Below, one piece after another: positions 36,310-44,160 of a stretch of 64,000 bases of DNA. The notes below the pieces were generated by a model, which was given only the letters and a program-made list of their open reading frames with translations, was not told the origin of the DNA and did not search any database. A program made the translations under genes and the position numbers. The first letter of the stretch is position 1; every line of letters starts with the position of its first letter. This DNA is from Nocardia sp. NRRL S-836 (GTDB lineage: Bacteria; Actinomycetota; Actinomycetes; Mycobacteriales; Pseudonocardiaceae): positions 1-64,000 of the forward strand of contig NZ_LGDY01000165.1 in NCBI RefSeq assembly GCF_001279525.1. The letters run 5' to 3'.

Positions 36310-36337
36310 TGAGAGCTGGCTGAGAGCACCCTGAGAA
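36310..36337. promoter_or_regulatory. Three TGAGAG direct repeats with exact 11-bp phasing between sigE and the methyltransferase
   Basis: TGAGAG at 36310 and 36321, and TGAGAA at 36332, are spaced exactly 11 bp, one helical turn. Read toward sigE they are CTCTCA/TTCTCA repeats about 135-165 bp upstream of its start. OmpR-type response regulators bind such phased direct repeats, and mycobacterial MprA, which controls sigE, recognises CTCAG-type repeats. Assignment to MprA is an inference. Confidence 0.5.
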
Positions 36338-36389
36338 TCTCGGTTCGGGCCGCGTTCACCCGTTTTGGGCACGACTGGCACTAGCCTGC

Positions 36390-37028
36390 GTGCTTGTGAC
36401 ACCGGAATCGGCCCTGCGGGAGTACGTCGAGCAGTACCTCCCCGAGGACGACGTGTACCTGGCAGCGCGCACACGCGGCCAGGAGCTGGGCTGCGTGCCC
36501 ATCGGCGCGGGCGGCGGCGCCGCCCTCAGGTTCCTGGCGACCGCCCTGCAGGCGAAGGCCGTCGTCGAGATCGGCACCGGAGCGGGCACCAGCGGCCTCT
36601 ACCTGCTCTCCGGCATGCCGTCCTCCGGCGTGCTCACGTCGATCGACGTCGCCCCCGAACACCAACGCGCCGCCCGCGAGGCGTACACCGCGGCCGGCAT
36701 CTCGCCGTCGCGCACCCGCCTGATCATGGGCAAGGCGCTGGAGGTGCTCCCCCGCCTCACCGACGCCGCCTACGACCTCGTCTTCGTCGACGCCTACAAG
36801 CCCGAGTACCCGCAGTACCTCGAACACGGGGTGCGGATGCTGCGGCCCGGCGGCGTCATCGCGTTCGACAACGTCCTGTGGCACGGCAAGGTCGTCGACC
36901 CGAAGGTGAAGGACGAGTCGACGCAGGCCATGCGGGAGATCGCGAAGTCGTGCCGGGAGGACTCCCGGCTCGTGCCGGTCATCCTGCCGCTGGGCGACGG
37001 ACTGCTGGTCGCCGCACGCCGTCCCTGA
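36390..37028 (+). CDS. Class I SAM-dependent O-methyltransferase
   Basis: A 212-residue methyltransferase of the catechol/caffeoyl-CoA O-methyltransferase family. Motif I is VVEIGTGAGTSGLYL, the acidic SAM residue is in LTSIDVAPEHQ, and the metal-binding Asp segment is LVFVDAYKPEY with FDNVLWHGKV later. It lies divergently next to sigE, as in M. tuberculosis (Rv1220c, from recall). The GTG at 36390 or the in-frame GTG at 36396 may start it. The substrate is unknown. Confidence 0.87.
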   Translation: MLVTPESALREYVEQYLPEDDVYLAARTRGQELGCVPIGAGGGAALRFLATALQAKAVVEIGTGAGTSGLYLLSGMPSSGVLTSIDVAPEHQRAAREAYTAAGISPSRTRLIMGKALEVLPRLTDAAYDLVFVDAYKPEYPQYLEHGVRMLRPGGVIAFDNVLWHGKVVDPKVKDESTQAMREIAKSCREDSRLVPVILPLGDGLLVAARRP

Positions 37029-37059
37029 CGGCCACGCGGGTTGCCTGCGTGCGCAAGAA

Positions 37060-37082
37060 GCCACGCGAGGCTCCCGCGTGGC
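37060..37082. terminator. Stem-loop between convergent methyltransferase and glgC
   Basis: GCCACGCG (37060-37067) and CGCGTGGC (37075-37082) form a perfect 8-bp stem with a 7-base loop, 32 bp after the methyltransferase stop. It may terminate either gene. Confidence 0.55.
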
Positions 37083-37102
37083 GTGTCGAGGGAACGCAGC
37101 GG

Positions 37103-37132
37103 CCCCGCGTGACCTTGAGAGGAAACGCGGGG
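37103..37132. terminator. Second stem-loop between methyltransferase and glgC
   Basis: CCCCGCGT (37103-37110) and ACGCGGGG (37125-37132) form a perfect 8-bp stem with a 14-base loop, 65 bp beyond the glgC stop on the minus strand. The rest of the 168-bp gap holds no gene. Confidence 0.5.
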
Positions 37133-37196
37133 CTTGCGTGGTGTGTCCAGGAGCGTCGGAGGGCTACGTGACGGCGTCGGCAGGTGGCTGGCGGCG

Positions 37197-38411
37197 CTAG
37201 TAGGCCCGGACGCCCTTGCCGAGGACCGTGATGCCGCTGGCGGAGACCGTGTAGCGCTCGCGGTCCATCGGCGCGTCCACGCCGATGAGCGCGCCGTCGG
37301 GCACCACGACGTTCTTGTCGAGGATGGCCCGGCGGACCACGGCGCCCTTGCCGATCCGCACGCCCGGCAGCAGGACGGAGCCCTGCACCACGGAGCCGAC
37401 CTCGACGGTCACGTCCGACGAGATCACCGAGCCGTGGATCTTGCCGGAGATGATGGAGCCGGGGCCGACCATCGAGTCCTCCGCCGACCCGCCCGCGATG
37501 AACTTCGCGGGCGGCAGCGGCGGGGTCGCCGTGCGGATCGGCCACAGCTCGTTGTAGAGGTTGAAGATCGGGTGGACGGAGACCAGGTCCATGTGGGCGT
37601 CGTAGTAGGCGTCGATCGTTCCCACGTCGCGCCAGTAGCCGCGGTCGCGGTCGGTCGCGCCGGGCACGACGTTGTCCTGGAAGTCGTACACGTGGGCCTT
37701 ACCCCGGTCGACGAGCATGGGGATGATGTCGCCACCCATGTCGTGGTCGGAGTCCGGGTTCAGCGCGTCCCCGCGCAGCGCGTCGAGCAGCGCCTCGGTC
37801 GTGAAGACGTAGTTGCCCATCGACGCGAACGTCACGTCCGGGTCGTCCGGCACGTGCGGCGGCTCCGAGGGCTTCTCCAGGAAGCGGGTGATCTTGCCGG
37901 AGGCGTCCGAGTCGATGCAGCCGAAGGCCTTGGCCTCGGTGCGCGGCACGCGGATGCCGGCGACGGTCACCGCGGCGCCGGACTCGACGTGCTGCGAGAT
38001 CATCTGGCCGGGGTCCATCCGGTACACGTGGTCGGCACCGAAGATCACGACGTGGTCCGGCTTCTCGTCGTGGACGAGGTTCAGCGACTGGAAGATCGCG
38101 TCTGCCGAGCCGGTGTACCAGCGCGGGCCCAAACGTTGCTGGGCCGGTACCGGCGTCACGTACTGACCGAGCACATTGGACAGGCGCCACGTCGTCGAGA
38201 TGTGGCGGTCCAGCGAGTGCGACTTGTACTGCGTCAGCACGCAGAGCTTCGCGAGCCCGGCGTTGACCAGGTTGGACAGCACGAAGTCCACCAGCCGGTA
38301 GTTGCCCCCGAAGGGCACAGCCGGTTTCGCGCGGTCCGCCGTCAGTGGCCACAGGCGCTTGCCCTCACCACCGGCAAGCACAATTCCGAGAACGTGCGGC
38401 TGCCCCTTCAC
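37197..38411 (-). CDS. glgC: Glucose-1-phosphate adenylyltransferase (ADP-glucose synthase)
   Basis: A 404-residue enzyme that makes ADP-glucose from ATP and glucose 1-phosphate. The N-terminal nucleotidyltransferase domain has [13 protein letters not shown] and [15 protein letters not shown]. The sugar site has [20 protein letters not shown] left-handed beta-helix forms the C-terminus ([21 protein letters not shown]). It is divergent from glgM with 88 bp between starts, so one short promoter region serves both. ADP-glucose feeds GlgM and glycogen-type glucan synthesis. Confidence 0.93.
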   Translation of the reverse strand: MKGQPHVLGIVLAGGEGKRLWPLTADRAKPAVPFGGNYRLVDFVLSNLVNAGLAKLCVLTQYKSHSLDRHISTTWRLSNVLGQYVTPVPAQQRLGPRWYTGSADAIFQSLNLVHDEKPDHVVIFGADHVYRMDPGQMISQHVESGAAVTVAGIRVPRTEAKAFGCIDSDASGKITRFLEKPSEPPHVPDDPDVTFASMGNYVFTTEALLDALRGDALNPDSDHDMGGDIIPMLVDRGKAHVYDFQDNVVPGATDRDRGYWRDVGTIDAYYDAHMDLVSVHPIFNLYNELWPIRTATPPLPPAKFIAGGSAEDSMVGPGSIISGKIHGSVISSDVTVEVGSVVQGSVLLPGVRIGKGAVVRRAILDKNVVVPDGALIGVDAPMDRERYTVSASGITVLGKGVRAY

Positions 38412-38499
38412 GGTATGTGACCCTATCCGTGCGATCGATCTCGAACCAGACGCAGAGCGGTTTGTCCCGACAAGTACCGCCGTGATCTACGGTAAGTGC

Positions 38500-39651
38500 G
38501 TGCGAGTTGCTCTGATGACGCGGGAGTACCCACCGGAAGTCTACGGTGGCGCTGGTGTGCACGTGGGATTCCTCGTCCCCCACCTCCGCGGGCTCGTCGA
38601 GGTGGACGTGCATTGCTTCGGCGCGCCCAGAGGTGATGCCACGGCGCACAACGCTCCCCACTCTCTCGAACACGCAAACGCGGCGTTGACCACACTTGCG
38701 GTCGACCTCGAAATGGCGGCGGCGGTGTCCACGGCGAACCTCGTGCACTCGCACACGTGGTACGCGAACATGGGCGGCCACCTCGCCAAACTGCTGCACG
38801 GCGTTCCGCACGTGGTGACCGCGCACTCGCTGGAGCCGCGCCGGCCGTGGAAGGCCGAGCAGCTCGGTGGCGGGTACCGGATCTCGTCGTGGGCCGAGCG
38901 GACCGCCTACGAGCACGCGGACGCGGTGATCGCGGTCAGCGAGGGGATGCGCGCGGACGTGCTCGACGCGTACCCGGCGCTGGACCCCGCGAAGGTGCAC
39001 GTGGTCCGCAACGGGATCGACTCCGTCGCCTACCACCCGGTCACGGAGACGGACGCCCTGACGTCCCGTGGGATCGATCCCACGAAGCCGATCGTCGCGT
39101 TCGTGGGGCGGATCACCCGGCAGAAGGGCGTCGGGCACCTCGTCGCCGCGGCGCACCAGATCGCGCCGGAGGCGCAGATCGTGCTGTGCGCGGGCGCGCC
39201 GGACACCCCGGAGATCGCCGAGGAGACCCGGCTGGCCGTGAGCGAGCTCGCGGCGGCGCGGGAGGGCGTCTTCTGGATCCAGAAGATGCTGCAGCCCGCC
39301 GAGGTCCGGCAGATCCTCAGCCACGCCACGGTGTTCGTGTGCCCGTCGGTCTACGAGCCGCTGGGCATCGTGAACCTGGAGGCGATGGCGTGCGGCACGG
39401 CGGTCGTGGCCTCCGACGTCGGCGGCATCCCCGAGGTCGTCGCGCACGACGAGACGGGGCTGCTGGTCCACTACGACGAGCACGACACGTCGACGTACCG
39501 GCACGAACTGGCCGAGGCGATCAACTCGCTCGTCGCCGACCCGGAACGGGCGCGGCGGTTCGGCGTGGCCGGGCGCAAGCGCGCTGAGCAGGAGTTCTCC
39601 TGGGCCTCGATGGCCGAGCAGACGGTCGAGGTCTACCGCAGCGTGATTTGA
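38500..39651 (+). CDS. glgM: Alpha-maltose-1-phosphate synthase (GlgM/GlgA, GT4)
   Basis: A 383-residue GT4 glycosyltransferase. It opens VRVALMTREYPPEVYGGAGVHV, shows SHTWYANMGGHLAKLL and RITRQKGVGHL, and has the donor-site E-x7-E pattern in CPSVYEPLGIVNLEAMACGTAV. In mycobacteria this protein (Rv1212c) makes alpha-maltose 1-phosphate from ADP-glucose and glucose 1-phosphate for GlgE. A glycogen synthase role is also possible. The GTG at 38500 starts the conserved sequence; longer frames reach into the glgC promoter region. Confidence 0.88.
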   Translation: MRVALMTREYPPEVYGGAGVHVGFLVPHLRGLVEVDVHCFGAPRGDATAHNAPHSLEHANAALTTLAVDLEMAAAVSTANLVHSHTWYANMGGHLAKLLHGVPHVVTAHSLEPRRPWKAEQLGGGYRISSWAERTAYEHADAVIAVSEGMRADVLDAYPALDPAKVHVVRNGIDSVAYHPVTETDALTSRGIDPTKPIVAFVGRITRQKGVGHLVAAAHQIAPEAQIVLCAGAPDTPEIAEETRLAVSELAAAREGVFWIQKMLQPAEVRQILSHATVFVCPSVYEPLGIVNLEAMACGTAVVASDVGGIPEVVAHDETGLLVHYDEHDTSTYRHELAEAINSLVADPERARRFGVAGRKRAEQEFSWASMAEQTVEVYRSVI

Positions 39652-39653
39652 GC

Positions 39654-39683
39654 CACACTTCTGCCGGGCAACCCGGAGGTGTG
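39654..39683 (+). terminator. Terminator of glgM
   Basis: CACAC (39654-39658) with GTGTG (39679-39683) encloses an inner stem CCGGG-CAA-CCCGG (39664-39676). It starts just after the glgM stop at 39651. Confidence 0.6.
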
Positions 39684-39703
39684 AACGCCGCCTTTAACCA
39701 GTA

Positions 39704-41143
39704 GTGACATTTCGGTTCCGACTGGTGAGGGGCGCGAGGACTGTGCGTTGTGCGGTGCTGGGTCTGACGGTCCTCCTGGCGGCGGCCGGATGTGCCACAG
39801 CCCCGAAGGCCGAGTCGACCGCGGTCACGCTCACCGTCGACGGCAAGAAGCTCGCCGGCGCCTCCGAGCTGCAGTCGCAGGCCGAGGCGCAGATCTCGTT
39901 CACGCTGGAGTACGGCTACGTCGCACGGGCGGGCGCGGCGGCGGTGAGCTGCTGGTTCGCCAAGACCGGTGTCGACGCGGAGGTGGACCGGCGGCTGTGG
40001 TGCGGTCCGGTGCAGGTGCCCGGCACCGGCGCCTCGACCGACTGGGTGCCCGTGCCGCTCAAGGAGGTCGCGAAGTCCGACGAGGAGGTCCGCTTCGAGG
40101 TGCAGTCGCCGCAGGTGCCGGAGAGCGGCAACCGCAGCACCCCGGTCGGCACGCTGGTCCGCACCGACGGCAAGCAGTTCGACCCGACGAAGCAGCAGGA
40201 CCTGACCGCGGGCAAGGACTTCCTCGCGGTGCTGCCCGACGACGGCAAGCGGCCCAACTCCGACCTCGGTCTCGGCGGCCTCGACGTGAAGCTGCGCGAC
40301 GACCTGCTCTCCACCGGCGTGACCGGCTGGGCCGACCCGGACCTCTGGCACACCTCCGACGGCACCGTGCGCGCCGAGCCCGGTTCCCGGCTGCGCGTGC
40401 TGCGGATGAAGGTCGAGAAGCTCAACGAGACCGACAGCGGCTACCTGCGCACCAACTGGCAGGGGTTCGCCCCGCAGCCCTCCGAGCTCGCGCTGGAGCT
40501 GCCGGGCAAGCGCCAGGTGCTGCCGCAGGACCGCCTGCCCGCCAACGGCTCGGTGTTCGTCGTCTACACCGTGCCCGACCCGCAGGCCGGCGCCGAGCAC
40601 CTCTCGCTGGGCACGCTCGGAGCCAAGTCGCTGGAGCAGCGCGTCGAGATCCCCTCCGGCAAGCGCGCCGAGAACCCGCCGCCGGTGCTGCTGCGCGCGG
40701 CCGGTCCCGGCCACTTCCAGGAGCAGACCCAGAAGGTCAGGCTCGGCGGCAACGCCATGGGCATGAAGGTCACCGGCATCAAGCTCGGCCGGCAGCGCCC
40801 GGTCAAGCTCGGCCCGAGCCAGTACGACGTCGCCACGATCTCCGCGCCCGACAAGGCGCTGCTGGAGGTGCGGCTGGAGGCCACCGGTGACGTGCCGGAC
40901 ACCGCGGGCGGCCTGATGACCAAGGACCTGATCACGGTGACCCTGCCGGACGGCACGGTCGCACCGCAGGTCGGCGCCCGCTACGACGGCGGCCCGCTGC
41001 CCTTCGCGGTCGTGGTGGAGATCCCGGCGGACACCCGGTCGGTCTCGGTGGGCCTGGTCGACGGCAGCCCCGACCTGCCCAGGCTCGGCAAGGTCGCGCT
41101 CATGCCGGTCGACCCGCGCCTCACGCTCGCGTTGGAGTTCTGA
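39704..41143 (+). CDS. Hypothetical secreted lipoprotein
   Basis: A 479-residue protein with a signal peptide and lipobox (GLTVLLAAAGC, Cys near residue 29). The mature part is beta-rich with no catalytic motif. It contains LTVDGKKLAGASELQ and KLRDDLLSTGVTGWADPDLW and ends VALMPVDPRLTLALEF. I do not recognise the family. It is expected to be anchored to the outer face of the membrane. The last 163 bp lie opposite the 3' end of the convergent MFS gene. Confidence 0.75.
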   Translation: MTFRFRLVRGARTVRCAVLGLTVLLAAAGCATAPKAESTAVTLTVDGKKLAGASELQSQAEAQISFTLEYGYVARAGAAAVSCWFAKTGVDAEVDRRLWCGPVQVPGTGASTDWVPVPLKEVAKSDEEVRFEVQSPQVPESGNRSTPVGTLVRTDGKQFDPTKQQDLTAGKDFLAVLPDDGKRPNSDLGLGGLDVKLRDDLLSTGVTGWADPDLWHTSDGTVRAEPGSRLRVLRMKVEKLNETDSGYLRTNWQGFAPQPSELALELPGKRQVLPQDRLPANGSVFVVYTVPDPQAGAEHLSLGTLGAKSLEQRVEIPSGKRAENPPPVLLRAAGPGHFQEQTQKVRLGGNAMGMKVTGIKLGRQRPVKLGPSQYDVATISAPDKALLEVRLEATGDVPDTAGGLMTKDLITVTLPDGTVAPQVGARYDGGPLPFAVVVEIPADTRSVSVGLVDGSPDLPRLGKVALMPVDPRLTLALEF

Positions 41144-42225
41144 ACGAGCATCGCGGCGAGCGCCAGCCAGCCCAGGACCACCGCCACGAGCCCACCCCAG
41201 CCCCACTCGCCGAACGCCGTGCTGCCGGCCGTGCCGCCGACGCTGCTGCCGACGTAGAAGCCCAGCAGGTAGAGCCCGGACGCCTGGCCGCGGGCGTGTC
41301 CGGGGGCGCGGGCACCGACCCAGCCGCTGGCCGTGGCGTGCGCGGCGAAGAACCCGCCGGTGACGACCGCCAGCCCGAGCGGCACCCACAGCAGGCTCGC
41401 GAGCGCGCCCAGGGCGAGGACCCCGATGCACGCGAGCAGCACCCGGCCGCGTCCGAACCGGTCGGAGAACCGGCCCGCGAACGCCGACGCGACGCTGCCG
41501 ACGCCGTAGAAGAGGAAGACCAGGGACTCCAGCCACGTCGGGCCGGCGAGCTGGAAGCCCACGACGTTGTAGAACGAGATGAACGACCCGACCAGCAGCA
41601 CGGACACCGCGTAGAGCGCGAGCAGCACGGGGTCCTTCAGCGCGGCCTTCATCGCCCGTGGCGCACGCTGGGGCCGGTTGTGCGCCGGTGGCAGGAAGAA
41701 CACCACCACGGCCGCCGCGACCAGCCCGAACACACCCGCCGCGAGCAACGAGCCACGCCAGCCCAGCCAGTCGGCGGTCAGCCCGGAGACCAGCCGCCCG
41801 AGCATCCCGCCCACGCTGTTGCCCGCGATCAGCGCGCCCATCGCCGCGCCGAGCCCGCCGTTGTCCAGCTCGTCGGCGAGGTAGGCCATCGCCGCCGCGG
41901 GCACCCCGGCCACCGCGGCGCCCTGCAGCACGCGCAGCAGCAGGAACACGTCGAAGTCGGGCGCGAACGGCAGCGCCAGCCCGATCAGCCCGGCCAGCAG
42001 CACGCTCGCGACGATCACCGGCCGGCGCCCGACCCGTTCCGACAGCGTCGCCACCGGCACGACCACCAGCGCCAGCGCGATCGTCGACGCCGAGATCGCG
42101 AGCGACGCACCGCCCGGCCCCAGCCCGTACTCGTCCGCGATCAGCGGCAGCACCGGCTGCGGCGCGTAGAGCAACGCGAAGCTCGCGAGCCCCGACGCGG
42201 CGGTGGACGCGGTCAACCTGTTCAC
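40981..42225 (-). CDS. MFS transporter
   Basis: A 414-residue major facilitator protein with 12 predicted helices, starting at LTASTAASGLASFALLYAPQP. The loop 2-3 motif is visible as TLSERVGRRPVIVAS, and a similar RFSDRFGRGRVLL starts the second half. It resembles YnfM/AraJ-type drug or sugar exporters. The last 50 residues (from about NSNASVRRGS) are hydrophilic and encoded opposite the lipoprotein gene. It is divergent from the LysR gene with about 50 bp between, so LysR probably controls it. Confidence 0.85.
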   Translation of the reverse strand: MNRLTASTAASGLASFALLYAPQPVLPLIADEYGLGPGGASLAISASTIALALVVVPVATLSERVGRRPVIVASVLLAGLIGLALPFAPDFDVFLLLRVLQGAAVAGVPAAAMAYLADELDNGGLGAAMGALIAGNSVGGMLGRLVSGLTADWLGWRGSLLAAGVFGLVAAAVVVFFLPPAHNRPQRAPRAMKAALKDPVLLALYAVSVLLVGSFISFYNVVGFQLAGPTWLESLVFLFYGVGSVASAFAGRFSDRFGRGRVLLACIGVLALGALASLLWVPLGLAVVTGGFFAAHATASGWVGARAPGHARGQASGLYLLGFYVGSSVGGTAGSTAFGEWGWGGLVAVVLGWLALAAMLVQNSNASVRRGSTGMSATLPSLGRSGLPSTRPTETDRVSAGISTTTAKGSGPPS

Positions 42226-42243
42226 CCACCTGACGCTAAGCCA

Positions 42244-42258
42244 TCCGTCCAATACGGA
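42244..42258. promoter_or_regulatory. Candidate LysR operator between MFS and lysR genes
   Basis: TCCGT-CCAAT-ACGGA is an inverted repeat with 5-base arms in the 52-bp divergent gap. Its form fits a LysR-type site, though the spacing is slightly longer than the usual T-N11-A. Confidence 0.4.
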
Positions 42259-42277
42259 AATGCGCCAGAATCGATCC

Positions 42278-43165
42278 GTGGACGAATTGGAGCTGGCCCC
42301 GAAGCTGGCGGTGCTGAAAGCGCTTGCCGCCGACGAGCACGTGACCCGTGCCGCAGCGCGCCTCGGCCTCCCCCAGCCCACGGTCAGCCGGTGGCTCGCG
42401 GAGCTCGGCGAGGCGCTGGGCGCACCCGTGATCGCACGCTCCGGCCGCCGCGTCCGCCTCACCCGCGCCGGCCGCCTGCTCGCCGAGGCCGCCACCCGCT
42501 CGCTGGCCGCGCTCGAACCCGGTCTGCGCGCGGCCGAGGAGGAGCTCGACCCGGAGAAGGGCCGCGTGGTGCTCGGCTTCCTGCACATGCTCGGCCGCTC
42601 GGTGGTGCCCGAGCTGGTCCGCGGCTTCCGCGCCGACCACCCGCACGTGCGGTTCGGCCTGGTCCAGGACGCGCGCCAGGGCGTGGTCGACAAGCTCGTC
42701 TCCGGCGAGATCGACCTCGCGCTGGTCGCCCCGCCGCCGACCGGCCCGGAGTTCTCCTCGGTGGTGCTGTTCGAGCAGGAGCTGATCGCCGTCGTGCCAG
42801 CGACACACCGGCTGGCCGCGCGCAGGGCCGTGCGGCTGACGGACCTGCGCGACGAGGACTTCATCGTCCTGGAGCACGGCTACGGGCTGCGGCAGATCAC
42901 CGACGACCTGTGCGCGGCGGCCGGGTTCACCCCGCGGATCGCGTTCGAGGGGCAGGAGACCGAGACCGTGCGCGGGCTGGTCGCGGCCGGGCTCGGCGTG
43001 GCGCTGCTCCCGCACCCGGAGTTCACGCCTCCCGCCGGGGTGCGGGAACTACCGCTGGTGCCGCGGTCGAGCCGGATGTTCGGGTTGTCGTGGCTGACCG
43101 GCCAGCCGATGCCGCCGGCGGTCGAGGCGTTCCGGGATCACGCCCTGTCGAGCAAGCGGTCGTAG
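42278..43165 (+). CDS. LysR-family transcriptional regulator
   Basis: A 295-residue regulator with an N-terminal winged helix (KALAADEHVTRAAARLGLPQPTVSRWLAELGEALG) and a substrate-binding-like effector domain (VRFGLVQDARQGVVDKLVSGEIDLALVAPP). It should activate or repress the divergent MFS gene in response to a small molecule. The GTG at 42278 starts the conserved helix. Its end overlaps the convergent TIR gene by 28 bp. Confidence 0.88.
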   Translation: MDELELAPKLAVLKALAADEHVTRAAARLGLPQPTVSRWLAELGEALGAPVIARSGRRVRLTRAGRLLAEAATRSLAALEPGLRAAEEELDPEKGRVVLGFLHMLGRSVVPELVRGFRADHPHVRFGLVQDARQGVVDKLVSGEIDLALVAPPPTGPEFSSVVLFEQELIAVVPATHRLAARRAVRLTDLRDEDFIVLEHGYGLRQITDDLCAAAGFTPRIAFEGQETETVRGLVAAGLGVALLPHPEFTPPAGVRELPLVPRSSRMFGLSWLTGQPMPPAVEAFRDHALSSKRS

Positions 43166-44160
43166 GACGCGGCCTCGACCGGCACACGGGTGGGAACGGC
43201 GGACAGGTCGTCCTGGGCGCCGCGCCTGCCGTGCACGAACAACACCGACAGGCGCCCCTCGCCCACCGCGCGCGGCAGGGACCCGTCCACCTCCAGCAGC
43301 GCCGCGACGCGGTGCATCGCCGCGTACACCTTGGGGAAGTCCGCCACCCCGCACACCGAGGAGGACGACAACCCGGAATGCGGCAGGCGCTCACCGAGAG
43401 CCTGGTCGAGAACGGCCACCGCGCCGGCACCACCGGGTCCGACCGGGCCGAACGCCACGAGGGTGACGCGGCTCCCCCTGGTCCGGCCGTAGTCCGAGAT
43501 CAAGACGAAGTCGACGGGCACCTCGTCGGCGAGTCCCGCGACAGGCACGATCCGCGTGCCGAAGGGTGACCACCGCGCAACCAGCAGCGGGCAGTCCGAC
43601 ACCACCTGCCGGACATCGGCGGGACCTCCACCCCGCTCCAGGACGGCTCGAAGCACCTCCTGCCCGTGCGCGAGGTCCTCCCCGCGGCGGTCCCACCCCG
43701 TGTTGGTGATCGGCATGCCGGCGACCCGGTGCGGAAAAGCCGCCCGCACGAGCTCCTCGGCCACCACGTGCAGGCCCTCGACCGTGCTCACACCCTTCAC
43801 GTCGGCCAGCATCGGCGAGTACCCGGCCACGTCCGCCGCGTCCACGCCGTGCCACACCGGCAGCACCCGCCGTTCGCCGTTCGCCGCGGCCATCAGCCCC
43901 GCCAGCTCACGCCGCGGCCACTGCTTCGCGAAGAACGCCTCGCTCAGCACCACCACGCCGTAGCGCGACGACCCGAGGCCGCGGTCGATCTCCCGCAGCA
44001 CCGAGTCGCCGACGCGCAACGTGAAGTCGTCGTACCAGACCGAGAACCCGGCCGACCGCAGGTAGTGGGCCAGCGGGCCCGCCACGAGCCGCTTGTCCTC
44101 ACTGGCGTGGCTGATGAAGAAGTCCCAGGACGACCCGTCACGGGGCCCAGCGCTGTGCAC
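43138..44160 (-). CDS. TIR-domain effector protein
   Basis: A 340-residue protein. The TIR domain spans about residues 12-130: WDFFISHASEDKR, VWYDDFTLRVGDSVLREIDRGL and VVVLSEAFFAKQWPRREL. Glu85 in WPRREL is at the place of the catalytic Glu of NAD-cleaving TIR enzymes. The C-terminal 190 residues, with VPVDFVLISDYGRTRGSRVTL and LSVLFVHGRRG, are unrecognised and could be a sensor. The GTG lies 23 bases inside the end of the upstream dipeptidase-like gene, so the two are coupled. A defence role is an inference from the domain. Confidence 0.8.
   Translation of the reverse strand: MHSAGPRDGSSWDFFISHASEDKRLVAGPLAHYLRSAGFSVWYDDFTLRVGDSVLREIDRGLGSSRYGVVVLSEAFFAKQWPRRELAGLMAAANGERRVLPVWHGVDAADVAGYSPMLADVKGVSTVEGLHVVAEELVRAAFPHRVAGMPITNTGWDRRGEDLAHGQEVLRAVLERGGGPADVRQVVSDCPLLVARWSPFGTRIVPVAGLADEVPVDFVLISDYGRTRGSRVTLVAFGPVGPGGAGAVAVLDQALGERLPHSGLSSSSVCGVADFPKVYAAMHRVAALLEVDGSLPRAVGEGRLSVLFVHGRRGAQDDLSAVPTRVPVEAASYDRLLDRA

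Noticed and set aside
36177..36359. N-terminal extension of SigE to a GTG at 36359
   Set aside because: The codons are unlike the rest (TTA, AGA, ACA), the 11-bp phased repeats lie inside it, and only 30 bp would remain to the divergent gene.
37029..37196. Possible CRISPR-like or repeat element after the methyltransferase
   Set aside because: There are only two unrelated stem-loops and no equal spacers; they fit terminators of convergent genes.
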